Below are positions 50,084-59,505 of a DNA stretch of 64,000 nucleotides, in pieces. A program made the translations under genes and the position numbers. Positions within the stretch are counted from its first letter, which is position 1. Each line of letters opens with the position of its first letter. Below the pieces are notes generated by a model, which did not search any database, was not told where the DNA came from, and was given only the letters and a program-made list of their open reading frames with translations. Source of the DNA: an uncultured bacterium (GTDB lineage: Bacteria; Bacillota; Clostridia; Oscillospirales; Oscillospiraceae); the NCBI GenBank assembly GCA_949840775.1, contig CATKXO010000002.1:1-64000 (forward strand). The letters run 5' to 3'.

Positions 50084-51339
50084 TCCCAAATCGCCGTGGC
50101 AAAGTAGTCCTCGGGGGTCTCCGCCCGGCGGATGAGGCGGGTGGAGCCGTCCTGGCACAGCAGCACCTCGGCGGAGCGCAGCCGGCCGTTGTACTGGTAG
50201 CCCATGGCGTGGCCGTGGGCGCCGGTGTCGTGGATGACCAGCAGGTCGCCGGTGTGAATTTCGGGCAGCATCCGGTCCACGGCGAACTTGTCGGAGTTTT
50301 CGCACAGCGAGCCGGTCACGTCGTACTTGTGGCCGCAGGGGGCGTCCTCTTTCCCCATGACGGTGATATGGTGGTAGGCCCCGTAGATGGCGGGGCGCAT
50401 GAGGTTGGCGGCGCAGGCGTCCACCCCGATATACTCCTTGTGAATGTGCTTCTGGTGGAGCACTTTTGTCACCAGATGGCCGTAGGGGGCCAGCATGAAC
50501 CGGCCCAGCTCAGTGCAGATGGCCACGTCTCCCATCCCGGCGGGAACCAAAATCTCTTCGTAGGCCCGGCGTACCCCCTCGCCGATGACCGCGATGTCGT
50601 TGGCGGGCTGGTCCGGGCGGTAGGGCACCCCCACGCCGCCGGACAGGTTGATGAAGGTGATGTGGGCCCCCGTCTCGTTTTTCAGCTCCACGGCAGTTTG
50701 AAAGAGGATGGCCGCCAGGGCGGGGTAGTAGTCATTGGACAGGGTGTTGGAGGCCAAAAAGGCGTGGATGCCGAACTCCTCCGCCCCCAGCTCCCGCAGA
50801 CGCCGAAAGGCCTCGGTCATCTGGGGCCGGGTGAGGCCGTACTTGGCGTCACCGGGGTTGTCCATCACCTGGAAGCCCTCTTTGCTCTCCCCCAGGGTGA
50901 AGGTGCCGCCGGGGTTGTACCGGCAGGAGATTTTCTTGGGGATATGGCCGATGGTCTGCTGCAAAAAGTCGATGTGGGTGATGTCGTCCAGGTTGATGGT
51001 GGCCCCCAGCTGGTCCGCCAGGACAAACTCCTCCGCCGGGGTGTCGTTGGAGGAGAACATGATCTCATCCCCCTTGAAGCCGCAGCGGCCGGACATCATC
51101 AGCTCGGTGAGGGAGGAGCAGTCCACGCCGCAGCCCTCCTCGTGGAGGATTTTCAGGATCTGGGGGTTGGGGGTGGCCTTTACGGCGAAATACTCCCGAA
51201 ACCCCGGGTTCCAGGAAAAAGCCTTGTACAGCGCCCGGGCGTTTTCCCGGATGCCCCGCTCGTCGTAGAGGTGGAAGGGGGTGGGATAATCCTTGACAAT
51301 CTCCTGGAGCTGCTCCAGGGTGACAAAAGGTTTTTTCAT
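50080..51339 (-). CDS. lysA: Diaminopimelate decarboxylase
   Basis: 419 residues from ATG 51339. Fold type III PLP enzyme: the PLP lysine is K54 in REYFAVKATPNPQIL; HAFLASNT and GGVGVPYRP line the barrel; the C-terminal domain has GSLCENSDKFAVDR and HDTGAHGHAMGYQYNGR. It converts meso-DAP to lysine. Promoter with a good consensus upstream. The convergent small gene overlaps its stop codon and there is no terminator between them. Confidence 0.94.
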   Translation of the reverse strand: MKKPFVTLEQLQEIVKDYPTPFHLYDERGIRENARALYKAFSWNPGFREYFAVKATPNPQILKILHEEGCGVDCSSLTELMMSGRCGFKGDEIMFSSNDTPAEEFVLADQLGATINLDDITHIDFLQQTIGHIPKKISCRYNPGGTFTLGESKEGFQVMDNPGDAKYGLTRPQMTEAFRRLRELGAEEFGIHAFLASNTLSNDYYPALAAILFQTAVELKNETGAHITFINLSGGVGVPYRPDQPANDIAVIGEGVRRAYEEILVPAGMGDVAICTELGRFMLAPYGHLVTKVLHQKHIHKEYIGVDACAANLMRPAIYGAYHHITVMGKEDAPCGHKYDVTGSLCENSDKFAVDRMLPEIHTGDLLVIHDTGAHGHAMGYQYNGRLRSAEVLLCQDGSTRLIRRAETPEDYFATAIWD

Positions 51340-51379
51340 AGGTGCGGTCAGCTCCTTTTCTGTATATAAGGCAAGAGAC

Positions 51380-51408
51380 AGTCTAACTAATTTGTGTGGA
51401 TTTGTCAA
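51380..51408 (-). promoter_or_regulatory. lysA promoter
   Basis: Minus strand TTGACA (51403-51408), 17 bases, TAGACT (51380-51385). Confidence 0.75.
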
Positions 51409-51416
51409 TAAAATCC

Positions 51417-51446
51417 TTGACAATCCGGGGGTGGAAATGCGATACT
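51417..51446 (+). promoter_or_regulatory. glnA promoter
   Basis: TTGACA (51417-51422), an 18-base spacer, GATACT. The two divergent -35 boxes are only nine bases apart. Confidence 0.6.
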
Positions 51447-51482
51447 GATAGCTGTATTCTGGGAAAGAAAGGATTTTTGTAT

Positions 51483-52814
51483 ATGGCCTATTCCAAGGAA
51501 GACATTATCCGTATCGTAGAGCAAAGCGGCATTGAATTTATCCGGATGCAGTTCACCGATATTTTCGGCCAGATGAAAAACGTGGCGATTACCGCCTCTC
51601 AGGTGGAAAAGGCGGTGAACAACCAGATCATGTTTGACGGCTCCTCCATCGAGGGCTTTACCCGCATCCATGAGTCGGACCAGTGCCTGTATCCCGACCT
51701 GAACAGCTTCCAGATCGTCCCCGAAAAGGTGGCGGGGGGCAAGGTGGCCCGTATGTTCTGCGACGTGTATAACACCGACGGCACTCCCTTTGTGGGCGAC
51801 CCCCGGGGGGTTCTGCGCCGGGTGCTCCGCCGGGCGGAGTCCATGGGCTACGACGTGTTCAACATCGGCCCCGAGCTGGAGTTTTTCCTCTTTGAGACCG
51901 ACGAGAACGGCCGGGCCACCACCCGCACCAAGGACGAGGCCGCCTACTTCGACCTGGGTCCCCTGGACCACGGCGAGTCCACCCGGCAGGAGATCTGCCT
52001 GAACCTGGAGAAGATGGGCTTTGAGATTGAGGCCAGCCACCACGAGTGCGCCGTAGCCCAGCATGAGATCGACTTCAAGTACAACAACGCCCTGGAGGGG
52101 GCGGACAAGATTATGACCTTCAAGCTCACCGCCAAGAGCATTGCCCAGAAAAACGGCCTCCACGCCACCTTCATGCCCAAGCCCATCTACGACATCGCTG
52201 GCAATGGTATGCACCTGAATATGTCCCTGTTCAAGGACGGAAAGAACGTGTTTTACGACCCCAACGGGGAGCGGGGCCTGTCCAAGACGGCCTACGCCTT
52301 CATCGCCGGCCTGCTGGACCACGTCCAGGGTTTTACCGCCGTCACCAACCCCCTGGTCAACTCCTACAAGCGGCTGGGCGCCGGCCACGAGGCCCCCCGA
52401 TACCGGGCCTGGTCCGCCTCCAACCGCTCCGCCCTCATCCGCATCCCCGCCGCCCGGGGACAGGCCACCCGAGTGGAGCTGCGCTCCCCCGACCCCGCCT
52501 GCAACCCCTATCTGGCGGTGGCCGTCTGCCTGGCTGCCGGACTGGACGGCATTGCCCGGGGCCTCACCCCGCCCCCGGAGATCACCGGCGACATCTACGC
52601 CATGGACGACCGGACCCGGGAGCAACACGGCATCTACACCCTGCCCGATACCCTGAAGGACGCCCTGGACGAGCTGGAGAAAGACGCCCTCATTCTGGAT
52701 GTGCTGGGCCAGCATGTGGCCGAGCACTATATCAAGGGCAAGCTGAAGGAGTGGGACGAGTATCAGACCCGGGTGTCCAGCTGGGAGCTGGAGAAGTATC
52801 TGGTTATTTATTGA
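51483..52814 (+). CDS. glnA: Glutamine synthetase type I
   Basis: 443 residues from ATG 51483 behind AAAGGATTTTTGT. GSI-alpha length. Signatures: FTDIFGQMKNVAI, FDGSSIEGFTRIHESD, the catalytic ASHHECAVAQHEIDFKY, GNGMHLNMSLF, and KRLGAGHEAPRY with NRSALIRIPAARG. The adenylylation loop of GSI-beta enzymes is absent. It makes glutamine from glutamate and ammonia. A monocistronic unit with its own terminator. Confidence 0.97.
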   Translation: MAYSKEDIIRIVEQSGIEFIRMQFTDIFGQMKNVAITASQVEKAVNNQIMFDGSSIEGFTRIHESDQCLYPDLNSFQIVPEKVAGGKVARMFCDVYNTDGTPFVGDPRGVLRRVLRRAESMGYDVFNIGPELEFFLFETDENGRATTRTKDEAAYFDLGPLDHGESTRQEICLNLEKMGFEIEASHHECAVAQHEIDFKYNNALEGADKIMTFKLTAKSIAQKNGLHATFMPKPIYDIAGNGMHLNMSLFKDGKNVFYDPNGERGLSKTAYAFIAGLLDHVQGFTAVTNPLVNSYKRLGAGHEAPRYRAWSASNRSALIRIPAARGQATRVELRSPDPACNPYLAVAVCLAAGLDGIARGLTPPPEITGDIYAMDDRTREQHGIYTLPDTLKDALDELEKDALILDVLGQHVAEHYIKGKLKEWDEYQTRVSSWELEKYLVIY

Positions 52815-52820
52815 TCCCCG

Positions 52821-52850
52821 CCGGGGACGGCTCAGCCGTCCCCGGTCTTT
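52821..52850 (+). terminator. glnA terminator
   Basis: An 11-bp stem CCGGGGACGGC / GCCGTCCCCGG, loop TCA, then TCTTTCT. Confidence 0.9.
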
Positions 52851-52896
52851 CTGTGTCCATTCCCGCATAGGCTAAGGCCGAAAGGGGGAATCAGCC

Positions 52897-53685
52897 ATGC
52901 GTTTTACCAAAATGGAAGGGCTGGGCAACGACTACATCTACCTCAACTGTCTGGAGGGAGCTCCGGAACGCCTCCCGGAGCTGGCCCGGAGGCTGTCCGA
53001 CCGTCACTTCGGCGTGGGGGCGGACGGGCTGATCTGCATCAGGCCGGGACGGGGAGGGGACTTCTCCATGGAGATGTACAACGCCGACGGCTCCCGGGGG
53101 GCCATGTGCGGCAACGGCATCCGCTGTGTGGGCAAGTACGTCTACGACAAGGGCTTCACCTGCAAGACCTGCCTCACCATCGACACTGACGCCGGTCCCC
53201 GGACGCTGGAGCTTCACATCTTGGGCGGCGCGGTGGACGCTGTGACCGTGGATATGGGCCCGGTGCGGGTGTTTCCCGCCGTCACCCTGGAGGCGGAGGG
53301 GGAGACCTTTACCGTCGTCCCCGCCGACGCGGGCAACCCCCACGGGGTGATCTTCTGTCCGGACCCGGAGGGGGTGGACCTGGAGCGTTTGGGCCCGGTG
53401 CTGGAGTGCCACCCCGCCCTGGGAGAGCGGCGGAACATCGAGTTTGTATCCTGCCCCGACGGGGAGCATCTCACCATCCGGGTGTGGGAGCGGGGGAGCG
53501 GCATCACCCTGGCCTGCGGCACCGGGGCCTGCGCCTCCTTCGGGGCTGCCCTGGTGGAAAACCGCTGCGGCACAGCGGTGGAGGCCAGCCTCCCCGGAGG
53601 GTGCCTCACCCTGGAAAAGCGGGGGGAGAAGGTCCTCATGACCGGCCCGGCCCGGACGGTCTTTGAGGGAGAAATCCAATTTTAG
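52897..53685 (+). CDS. dapF: Diaminopimelate epimerase
   Basis: 262 residues. Start FTKMEGLGNDYIYL. The two catalytic cysteines are C71 (GAMCGNGIRC) and C207 (GITLACGTGACAS). It converts LL-DAP to meso-DAP for murein and lysine. AAAGGGGGAATCAGCC is the ribosome site. CATAGGCTA at 52866 resembles a sporulation-type -10. It completes a set with asd, lysC and lysA in this window, although they are far apart. Confidence 0.97.
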   Translation: MRFTKMEGLGNDYIYLNCLEGAPERLPELARRLSDRHFGVGADGLICIRPGRGGDFSMEMYNADGSRGAMCGNGIRCVGKYVYDKGFTCKTCLTIDTDAGPRTLELHILGGAVDAVTVDMGPVRVFPAVTLEAEGETFTVVPADAGNPHGVIFCPDPEGVDLERLGPVLECHPALGERRNIEFVSCPDGEHLTIRVWERGSGITLACGTGACASFGAALVENRCGTAVEASLPGGCLTLEKRGEKVLMTGPARTVFEGEIQF

Positions 53686-53699
53686 ACAAAAAACTTTCC

Positions 53700-53728
53700 T
53701 TGACAACCGGGGGGGATACCTTTATTAT
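53700..53728 (+). promoter_or_regulatory. Promoter of the TrmH-family gene
   Basis: TTGACA (53700-53705), 17 bases, TATTAT (53723-53728). Confidence 0.75.
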
Positions 53729-53759
53729 ATAAGAATCGTGTCCAGAAGGGGGGTCCGCC

Positions 53760-54521
53760 GTGGAATACATTACCAGCCGCCAAAATCCTCTGGCGGCCCG
53801 CATCAGAAAGCTGAACAGCAGCCGGGCCGCCCGGCGGGAGGCGGGGCTGTTTGTGGGCGAGGGCCCCAAGCTGCTGGAGGAGGCGGTAAAGGCGGGCGTT
53901 CGTGTCGATACCGCAGTCACCGCTCAGGGGATTCCGCTTTCCGCTCCGGAGGGGACCCGCCGGGTGGAGGTCCCCCCCGGCCTGCTGAAAAGTCTGTGTG
54001 ATACCCAGACGCCCCAGGGCGTGCTGTTCCTGGCGGAGATGCCCGATACCGCTCCGCCGGAGCGGCTGGAGGGGGACCGCTGGCTGGTGCTGGACGGCCT
54101 CCAGGACCCGGGCAATGTGGGCGCCATCTGGCGTACCGCCGACGCCCTTGGGGCGGACGGCCTGCTGCTGGTGAACCACTGTGCCGATCCCTTTTCCCCC
54201 AAGACGGTGCGCTCCACCATGGGGGCCTGCTTCCGCCTGCCCCTCTATGAGGTGGACGCGGAGGCGCTGCCGGGGCTGCTGGAGCGGTCCCGCCTGCCCC
54301 TGTACGCCACCGCCCTGCGGGAGGACACCGTGGACATCAAGACGGCGCAGCCGGACCGCTGCGCCGTGGTGATTGGAAGCGAGGGGCGGGGTGTGTCGCA
54401 GGAGCTGCTCCGCCTCAGCGAAAAGACCATCAAAATCCCCATGCGGGCGCGGTGCGAATCGCTGAACGCCGCCGCCGCCGCCGCGATTGTGCTCTGGGAG
54501 ATGGGACGGAACAGGCTTTAG
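53760..54521 (+). CDS. TrmH/SpoU-family RNA 2'-O-methyltransferase
   Basis: 253 residues from GTG 53760 behind AAGGGGGGT. An N-terminal substrate-binding domain (ITSRQNPLAARIRKLNSS) and a SPOUT trefoil-knot domain with NVGAIWRTADALGADGLLLV, VIGSEGRGVS and IPMRARCESLNAAAAAAIVLWE, the three SpoU motifs. It methylates ribose in 23S rRNA (RlmB-like) or tRNA; the target is unknown. Its TAG overlaps the TAA of the convergent MFS gene in TTAG. Confidence 0.93.
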   Translation: MEYITSRQNPLAARIRKLNSSRAARREAGLFVGEGPKLLEEAVKAGVRVDTAVTAQGIPLSAPEGTRRVEVPPGLLKSLCDTQTPQGVLFLAEMPDTAPPERLEGDRWLVLDGLQDPGNVGAIWRTADALGADGLLLVNHCADPFSPKTVRSTMGACFRLPLYEVDAEALPGLLERSRLPLYATALREDTVDIKTAQPDRCAVVIGSEGRGVSQELLRLSEKTIKIPMRARCESLNAAAAAAIVLWEMGRNRL

Positions 54522-55732
54522 CCGGTTTTTCGATACAGCCCCTGCACGATGAGAAAGGCCGCTGCCAAAAGGACAAGAAAGGCGATGTAGGCCGGGACAT
54601 AGCCGCCCAGCCGGTCGGCTAGTAGGCCGGGCAGGGGGCCGAATACCAGCATCCCGGCGGTGAAGGCCACAGTGATGGAGCGCACGCCACCTTCGTAGCC
54701 CTGCTCTCCGTATAGGTCGGCGGCCCAGCGGGCCGGAGAGACGGCGGTGATGGACATACCCAGCCCGAAGGCCGTGATGGCCAGGATGGGGAGGACAACG
54801 CCCCTCGCCGGGGCCAGGGCGCACAGGGCCAGAGACAGCAGCAGTACGCCGAAGGCAAACCGGTTCCCGCCCCGGCTCCCCAGCCGGTCATAGACCTGGC
54901 CGCAGAGAATCTTGCCCAGGCTGATCATAGCGCCCAGGTAGGACAGCAGGGCGGCCACAAAGGGGCTGTCGTAGCCCGACGAGGTGTAAAGCATGGTGAG
55001 ATGGGAGAAGCCGGGCCCGCCGGTGGCCCCCACCAGCAGGGCGGCCAGCAGGAGCAGCGCCCGCCGGCCGGCGGACAGCCCGGGTCCCTGTCTGCGGGCC
55101 GTTTGCGCCGTCTGATTCAGAAGCGTACCCTCCCGGCGGTAGGGCTCCAGCCCCAGCTCCTCCGGACGGCTGCGTACCAGCAGCCACACCAGGATGCCGC
55201 ACAGGAAGACGGAGGCCCCCTCCCACAGAAAGGCGGCGGTCATGCCGCGGTTTGCCATGATTTTGGTGAGGAGCACCGGGGCGAAGACGGTTGACACCCC
55301 GCTGCCCGCCGAGGCCAGCCCCAGGGCCAGTCCCTGCCGGTGGTGAAACCACCGGCCAATGGCCAGGGAGATGGGGACCATCCCGGCCCAGCAGTAGCCC
55401 ACCCCTGTGAGGGCGGCGGCGGCGCAGTACATGGGAAAGCTGTCCGCAAAGGCGAAGCACAGGCAGGACGCCCCCACCAGGAGCACCCCCAGGGTCATCA
55501 CCAGACGCAGTCCCCATTTTGCACACAGCTGATTGACGCACAGCAGGGCGGCCAGGATGAACAGGCTGCGGGTGGTGGTAATCCAGGAGCCCTGGGCGTC
55601 GGTAAAGCCGTTGAGACGGATAATCTCCGGCTGATAGATGGAGAAGACATTGACCCCCAGCCCCATAACGGCAAAGAGGGCCAGCGCCCCGCCCAGGCAG
55701 ACCAGCCAGGCGCGGTGGGGACGGTTTAACAT
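54518..55732 (-). CDS. MFS transporter (oxalate/formate antiporter-like)
   Basis: 404 residues from ATG 55732, twelve membrane helices. The first segment (LVCLGGALALFAVMGLGVNVFSIYQPEI) and the central RFHHRQGLALGL-like GRWFHHRQGLALGLASAGSG motif resemble the OFA and monocarboxylate branches. It probably carries an organic anion. A weak promoter (TTTACA-17-TATCGT) may lie in the 81-base gap shared with dprA. Confidence 0.85.
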   Translation of the reverse strand: MLNRPHRAWLVCLGGALALFAVMGLGVNVFSIYQPEIIRLNGFTDAQGSWITTTRSLFILAALLCVNQLCAKWGLRLVMTLGVLLVGASCLCFAFADSFPMYCAAAALTGVGYCWAGMVPISLAIGRWFHHRQGLALGLASAGSGVSTVFAPVLLTKIMANRGMTAAFLWEGASVFLCGILVWLLVRSRPEELGLEPYRREGTLLNQTAQTARRQGPGLSAGRRALLLLAALLVGATGGPGFSHLTMLYTSSGYDSPFVAALLSYLGAMISLGKILCGQVYDRLGSRGGNRFAFGVLLLSLALCALAPARGVVLPILAITAFGLGMSITAVSPARWAADLYGEQGYEGGVRSITVAFTAGMLVFGPLPGLLADRLGGYVPAYIAFLVLLAAAFLIVQGLYRKTG

Positions 55733-55813
55733 AGCATCACTTCCTTCGGTATAACGATACCTTGGGATGGAATATTTGTAAAGAGGCAATTTGCACAGGA
55801 GGAGGCGCGTTCC

Positions 55814-57046
55814 ATGTCAGAGCTGAAATACTGGCTGTGGCTCACCACCCGGAAGGGGCTGGGCCCGGCGGGGGCGCTGATGGTACTGGACCACTTTACC
55901 ACCCCGGAGCGGGCTTTTTACGGCGAACAGGAGGATTTTGATGCGCTGCCTTTGCAGCCCTTTGTGCGTCAGTCCCTGATGGACAAGAGCCTGGACGAGC
56001 CCAACCGCATTTTAGGTGACTGTGACCGGCTGGGTCTGCGGATGATGACCATTCATGACGCCGTCTACCCCCAGCGGCTGCGGCAGATTGGCGTTCCGCC
56101 GCTGGTGCTGTATATCAAGGGAAAGGCGTTTCGCTTTGACGAGGAGGTGGCTATCGGCATCGTGGGGACGCGAAAGCCCGCCGCTGTCAGCCGGCAGCGG
56201 GCGGAGCGCTTGGCCATGGAGCTGGCCTCCAAGGGTGCGCTCATCGTGTCCGGCATCGCCGAGGGCATCGACTCCTGCGCCGTTACCGGGGCGCTGAAGG
56301 CAGGCCGGTCGGTGGTGTCGCTGCTGGCAGGCGGGGTGGACCGGATCTTTCCCCAGGAGAGCCGGCGGCTGTATGAGGATGTGGCCGCCGTGGGGGCGCT
56401 GGTTTCGGAGTACCCGCCGGGCACGCCTCACAAGGGGGACCACTTCAATCCCCGGAACCGCATCCTCAGTGGGCTGTGCCTGGGTGTGCTGGCCGTGGAG
56501 TGCGAGCCCAAAAGCGGCACGATGCTCACCGTCAACCACGCCCTGGAGCAGGGGCGGGAGGTGTACGCCATTCCCATCGGCCTGGAGGAGCAGTGCGCAC
56601 GTGGGACCAACCGGCTGATCCACGACTACAAGGCCAGGCTGGTGGAGCGGGCGGAGGATATTTTAGAGGACTTTGCGGACCGCTTCCCGGCCAAACTGGC
56701 CGGGCTGGCCCCCTTGTCCCCGGATGTGGCCCGGGCCCGGCTGTCCAAGGTGGAGGACAAGCCTAGGGAGGAGTCTTCTGCCCCCAAAGGCTCCGCACCG
56801 GCGGAGGAGAAGGTCCCCCGGCGGGAGCTGGTCCCCCGGCAGCAGCAGAAGACCCGATTTACTGACGACGAGCTGGACATCCTGGCCGCCGCCGCCAAAG
56901 CCTCCCTCACCGCCGACGAGATCGTGGAGAAAACCCAGATTCCCATGAAGCGGGCGCTGTCCGCCCTCACCATGCTCCAGGTCCAGGGGGCCGTGGAGGA
57001 GCGCCCCGGCCGGCGGTTTTACGCCCTGGTGGAATTAGAACAGTAA
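55814..57046 (+). CDS. dprA: DNA-processing protein DprA
   Basis: 410 residues, ATG behind GGAGGAGGCGCGTTCC. An N-terminal SAM-like helical part (1-80), a Rossmann core (about 100-300; GIVGTRKPAAVSRQRAE, SGIAEGIDSCAVTGALKAG, SEYPPGTPHKGDHFNPRNRILSGL), a charged linker and a C-terminal winged-helix domain (350-410). It loads RecA on incoming single-stranded DNA in transformation. It is followed 24 bases later by topA, a common pairing. Confidence 0.96.
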   Translation: MSELKYWLWLTTRKGLGPAGALMVLDHFTTPERAFYGEQEDFDALPLQPFVRQSLMDKSLDEPNRILGDCDRLGLRMMTIHDAVYPQRLRQIGVPPLVLYIKGKAFRFDEEVAIGIVGTRKPAAVSRQRAERLAMELASKGALIVSGIAEGIDSCAVTGALKAGRSVVSLLAGGVDRIFPQESRRLYEDVAAVGALVSEYPPGTPHKGDHFNPRNRILSGLCLGVLAVECEPKSGTMLTVNHALEQGREVYAIPIGLEEQCARGTNRLIHDYKARLVERAEDILEDFADRFPAKLAGLAPLSPDVARARLSKVEDKPREESSAPKGSAPAEEKVPRRELVPRQQQKTRFTDDELDILAAAAKASLTADEIVEKTQIPMKRALSALTMLQVQGAVEERPGRRFYALVELEQ

Positions 57047-57070
57047 TCAATCTCTGGAGGTAAATCCAAA

Positions 57071-59359
57071 GTGGCAAATAAAACTGATTTAGTCATTGTA
57101 GAATCCCCGTCCAAGGCCAAGACCATCGGCAAGTACCTTGGTCCGGGGTATGAGGTCAAGGCGTCTATGGGCCACGTCCGGGACCTGCCCAAGAGCAAGC
57201 TGAGCGTGGATATCGAAGGGGGCTTTGTCCCCGACTACCAGCCCATCAAGGGCAAGGAGGACGTGATCAGCGACCTGAAAAAGGCGGCCAAGCGGTCGGA
57301 CAAGGTCTATCTGGCCACCGACCCTGACCGGGAGGGGGAGGCCATCTCCTGGCACCTGAAGGAGCTGCTGAACATCCCCGACGACAAGACCTACCGGGTG
57401 ACTTTTAACGAGATTACCAAGAACGTGGTCAAACAGTCCATTGCCGCCCCCCGGGCCATCGACCAGAACCTGGTGGACGCCCAGCAGGCCCGGCGCATTC
57501 TGGACCGCATTGTGGGCTATCAGCTCTCCCCCCTGCTGTGGAAGAAAATCCGCCGGGGCCTGTCCGCCGGGCGGGTGCAGTCTGTGGCAACCCGGCTGGT
57601 GGTGGAGCGGGAGCTGGAAATTCGCGCGTTTGTCCCTCAGGAGTACTGGTCCATCGAGGCCGGCCTGGAGCGGGTGGCCCCCAACCTGGGGTTCTTCAAG
57701 GCCCAGTTCCACGGCAGGGACAAAAAAATGGAGCTGCACAGCGAGGCGGAGGCCCAGGCGGTCATCGATGCCGTGTCCCAGGGGGACTGGTCGGTGGCCA
57801 GGGTGAAGCGGCAGGAGAAAAACCGCCAGCCCGCCCCGCCCTTTACCACTTCCACCCTCCAGCAGGAGGCGTCCCGTAAGCTGAACATGTCCCCCGCCCG
57901 GACCATGGCGGTGGCCCAGCAGCTGTATGAGGGCATCGACATCGCCGGCCAGGGGGCTGTGGGTCTGATTACCTATATGCGTACCGACTCCCTGCGCCTG
58001 TCCGACGAGGCGGTGGCCGCCGCCCGGAGCTTTATCAGCCAGCGGTACGGGGGCGGCTACTGCCCCGCCCAGCCCCGGAGGTTCAAGACCAAGGGCAACG
58101 CCCAGGACGCCCACGAGGCTATCCGGCCCTCCGATGTCACGCTGGTGCCCGAGGACATCAAAAAGGACCTCACCGCCGAGCAGTTTAAGCTGTATAGGCT
58201 GATCTGGTCCCGGTTCCTGGCCTGCCAGATGGCCAACGCCGTTTATGACAGCCTGTCCATCGACGTACAGAACAGCGGCTATATCTTCCGGGCCAGCCAC
58301 TCCTCCCTGAAATTCTCCGGTTTCACCGCCGTCTACGAGGAGGGAAAGGACGAGGAAGAGGAGGAGAAGACCTCTCCCCTCCCTGATTTGAAGGAGGGGG
58401 AGCCCCTCACCCACAGCGGACTGAAAAAGGACCAGCACTTTACCCAGCCCCCCGCCCGGTACTCCGAGGCCAGCCTCATCAGGGCCCTGGAGGAGCAGGG
58501 CATCGGTCGGCCCTCCACCTACGCCCCCACCATCTCCACCATCCTGAACCGGGAGTATGTGGTGAAGGAGGGAGGCAAGGCCCTCCGCCCCACCCCTCTG
58601 GGGGAGGTGGTCACCGGCCTGATGAAGGAGAAATTCCAGGATATCGTGGACTACGACTTCACCGCCCAGATGGAGCAGCGTCTGGACAAGGTGGAGGAGG
58701 GGGCCACCGACTGGAAGGCGCTGCTGGCCGACTTCTATAAGGACTTCGATGCCGAGCTGAAACGGGCGGAGCAGGACCTGGACGGGGAGCGGATCAGGGT
58801 GCCCGCCGAGGTTTCCGAGGAAATCTGTCCCCAGTGCGGAAAGAATCTGGTCATCAAGTCCGGGCGGTTTGGCCGCTTTCTGGCCTGCCCCGGCTGGCCG
58901 GAGTGCGACTTCACCATGCCCCTGGTGGTGGAGATGCCGGGCAAGTGCCCCCTCTGCGGGGGGCGGCTGCTGAAACGCACCGGCAAGTCCAAGAAGACGG
59001 GGAAGCAGTATACCTTCTACTGCTGTGAGCGGCATACCAATAAGGAGGAGACCAACCGGTGCGAGTTTATGACCTGGGACGTGCCGGTGAAGGACAACTG
59101 CCCCGTCTGCGGCCAGACCATGTTCAAAAAAGCGGGCCGGGGGGCCAAAAAGCCCTTCTGCATCAACGAGAAGTGTTCCAACTTCACCCCTGAGGAGAAA
59201 CGGGGCGGCTGGCAGAGAAAACCTGCCGCCGAGGGAGAGCCCGCCCCCGCCGAGCCGGCGGAGAAGCCCAAAAAGACCGCCGCCAAGAAGCCGGCGGCGA
59301 AGAAAACAGCAGCAAAGAAGACAACGGCAAAGAAAACGGCAGCGAAGAAGGAAGCGTAA
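57071..59359 (+). CDS. topA: DNA topoisomerase I
   Basis: 762 residues from GTG 57071 behind TGGAGGTAAATCCAAA. TOPRIM domain at the N-terminus (VIVESPSKAKTIGKYLG, DPDREGEAISWHL); the active-site tyrosine is Y302 in LITYMRTDSLR. The C-terminus has four-Cys zinc ribbons (CPQCGKNL..CPGWPEC, CPLCGGRL..C, CPVCGQTM..CINEKC) and a tail of about 35 residues of KKTAAKKPAAKK-type repeats, a histone H1-like DNA-binding extension. It relaxes negative supercoils. Confidence 0.97.
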   Translation: MANKTDLVIVESPSKAKTIGKYLGPGYEVKASMGHVRDLPKSKLSVDIEGGFVPDYQPIKGKEDVISDLKKAAKRSDKVYLATDPDREGEAISWHLKELLNIPDDKTYRVTFNEITKNVVKQSIAAPRAIDQNLVDAQQARRILDRIVGYQLSPLLWKKIRRGLSAGRVQSVATRLVVERELEIRAFVPQEYWSIEAGLERVAPNLGFFKAQFHGRDKKMELHSEAEAQAVIDAVSQGDWSVARVKRQEKNRQPAPPFTTSTLQQEASRKLNMSPARTMAVAQQLYEGIDIAGQGAVGLITYMRTDSLRLSDEAVAAARSFISQRYGGGYCPAQPRRFKTKGNAQDAHEAIRPSDVTLVPEDIKKDLTAEQFKLYRLIWSRFLACQMANAVYDSLSIDVQNSGYIFRASHSSLKFSGFTAVYEEGKDEEEEEKTSPLPDLKEGEPLTHSGLKKDQHFTQPPARYSEASLIRALEEQGIGRPSTYAPTISTILNREYVVKEGGKALRPTPLGEVVTGLMKEKFQDIVDYDFTAQMEQRLDKVEEGATDWKALLADFYKDFDAELKRAEQDLDGERIRVPAEVSEEICPQCGKNLVIKSGRFGRFLACPGWPECDFTMPLVVEMPGKCPLCGGRLLKRTGKSKKTGKQYTFYCCERHTNKEETNRCEFMTWDVPVKDNCPVCGQTMFKKAGRGAKKPFCINEKCSNFTPEEKRGGWQRKPAAEGEPAPAEPAEKPKKTAAKKPAAKKTAAKKTTAKKTAAKKEA

Positions 59360-59492
59360 AAAGCCTCCCTTCGCAAAGGGAGGTGGCACCGCCGAAGGCG
59401 GTGACGGAGGGTTTTCTCCACGTAAATAGAAAACCCCCACCGCCCTTCGGGCGGAGCCCCCTTTGCAAAGGGGGCCATTTCCCCGCGGGGGC
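59360..59492. repeat. Inverted pair of hairpin-rich repeats between topA and trmFO
   Basis: Four hairpins: CCTCCC..GGGAGG, CACCGCC-GAA-GGCGGTG, CCGCCCTTCGGGCGG and CCCCCTTTGCAAAGGGGG. The first and last halves are inverted copies of each other (GGAGGGTTTTC versus GAAAACCCCC), so the whole unit is a large imperfect palindrome. Distinct from the TGTGGG and TGTAGG families. Confidence 0.8.
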
Positions 59493-59505
59493 CAAAGGAG
59501 GAAAC

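Noticed and set aside
57089..59440. A 783-codon open frame on the minus strand
   Set aside because: It is the complement of topA and shows no domain; a high-GC shadow.
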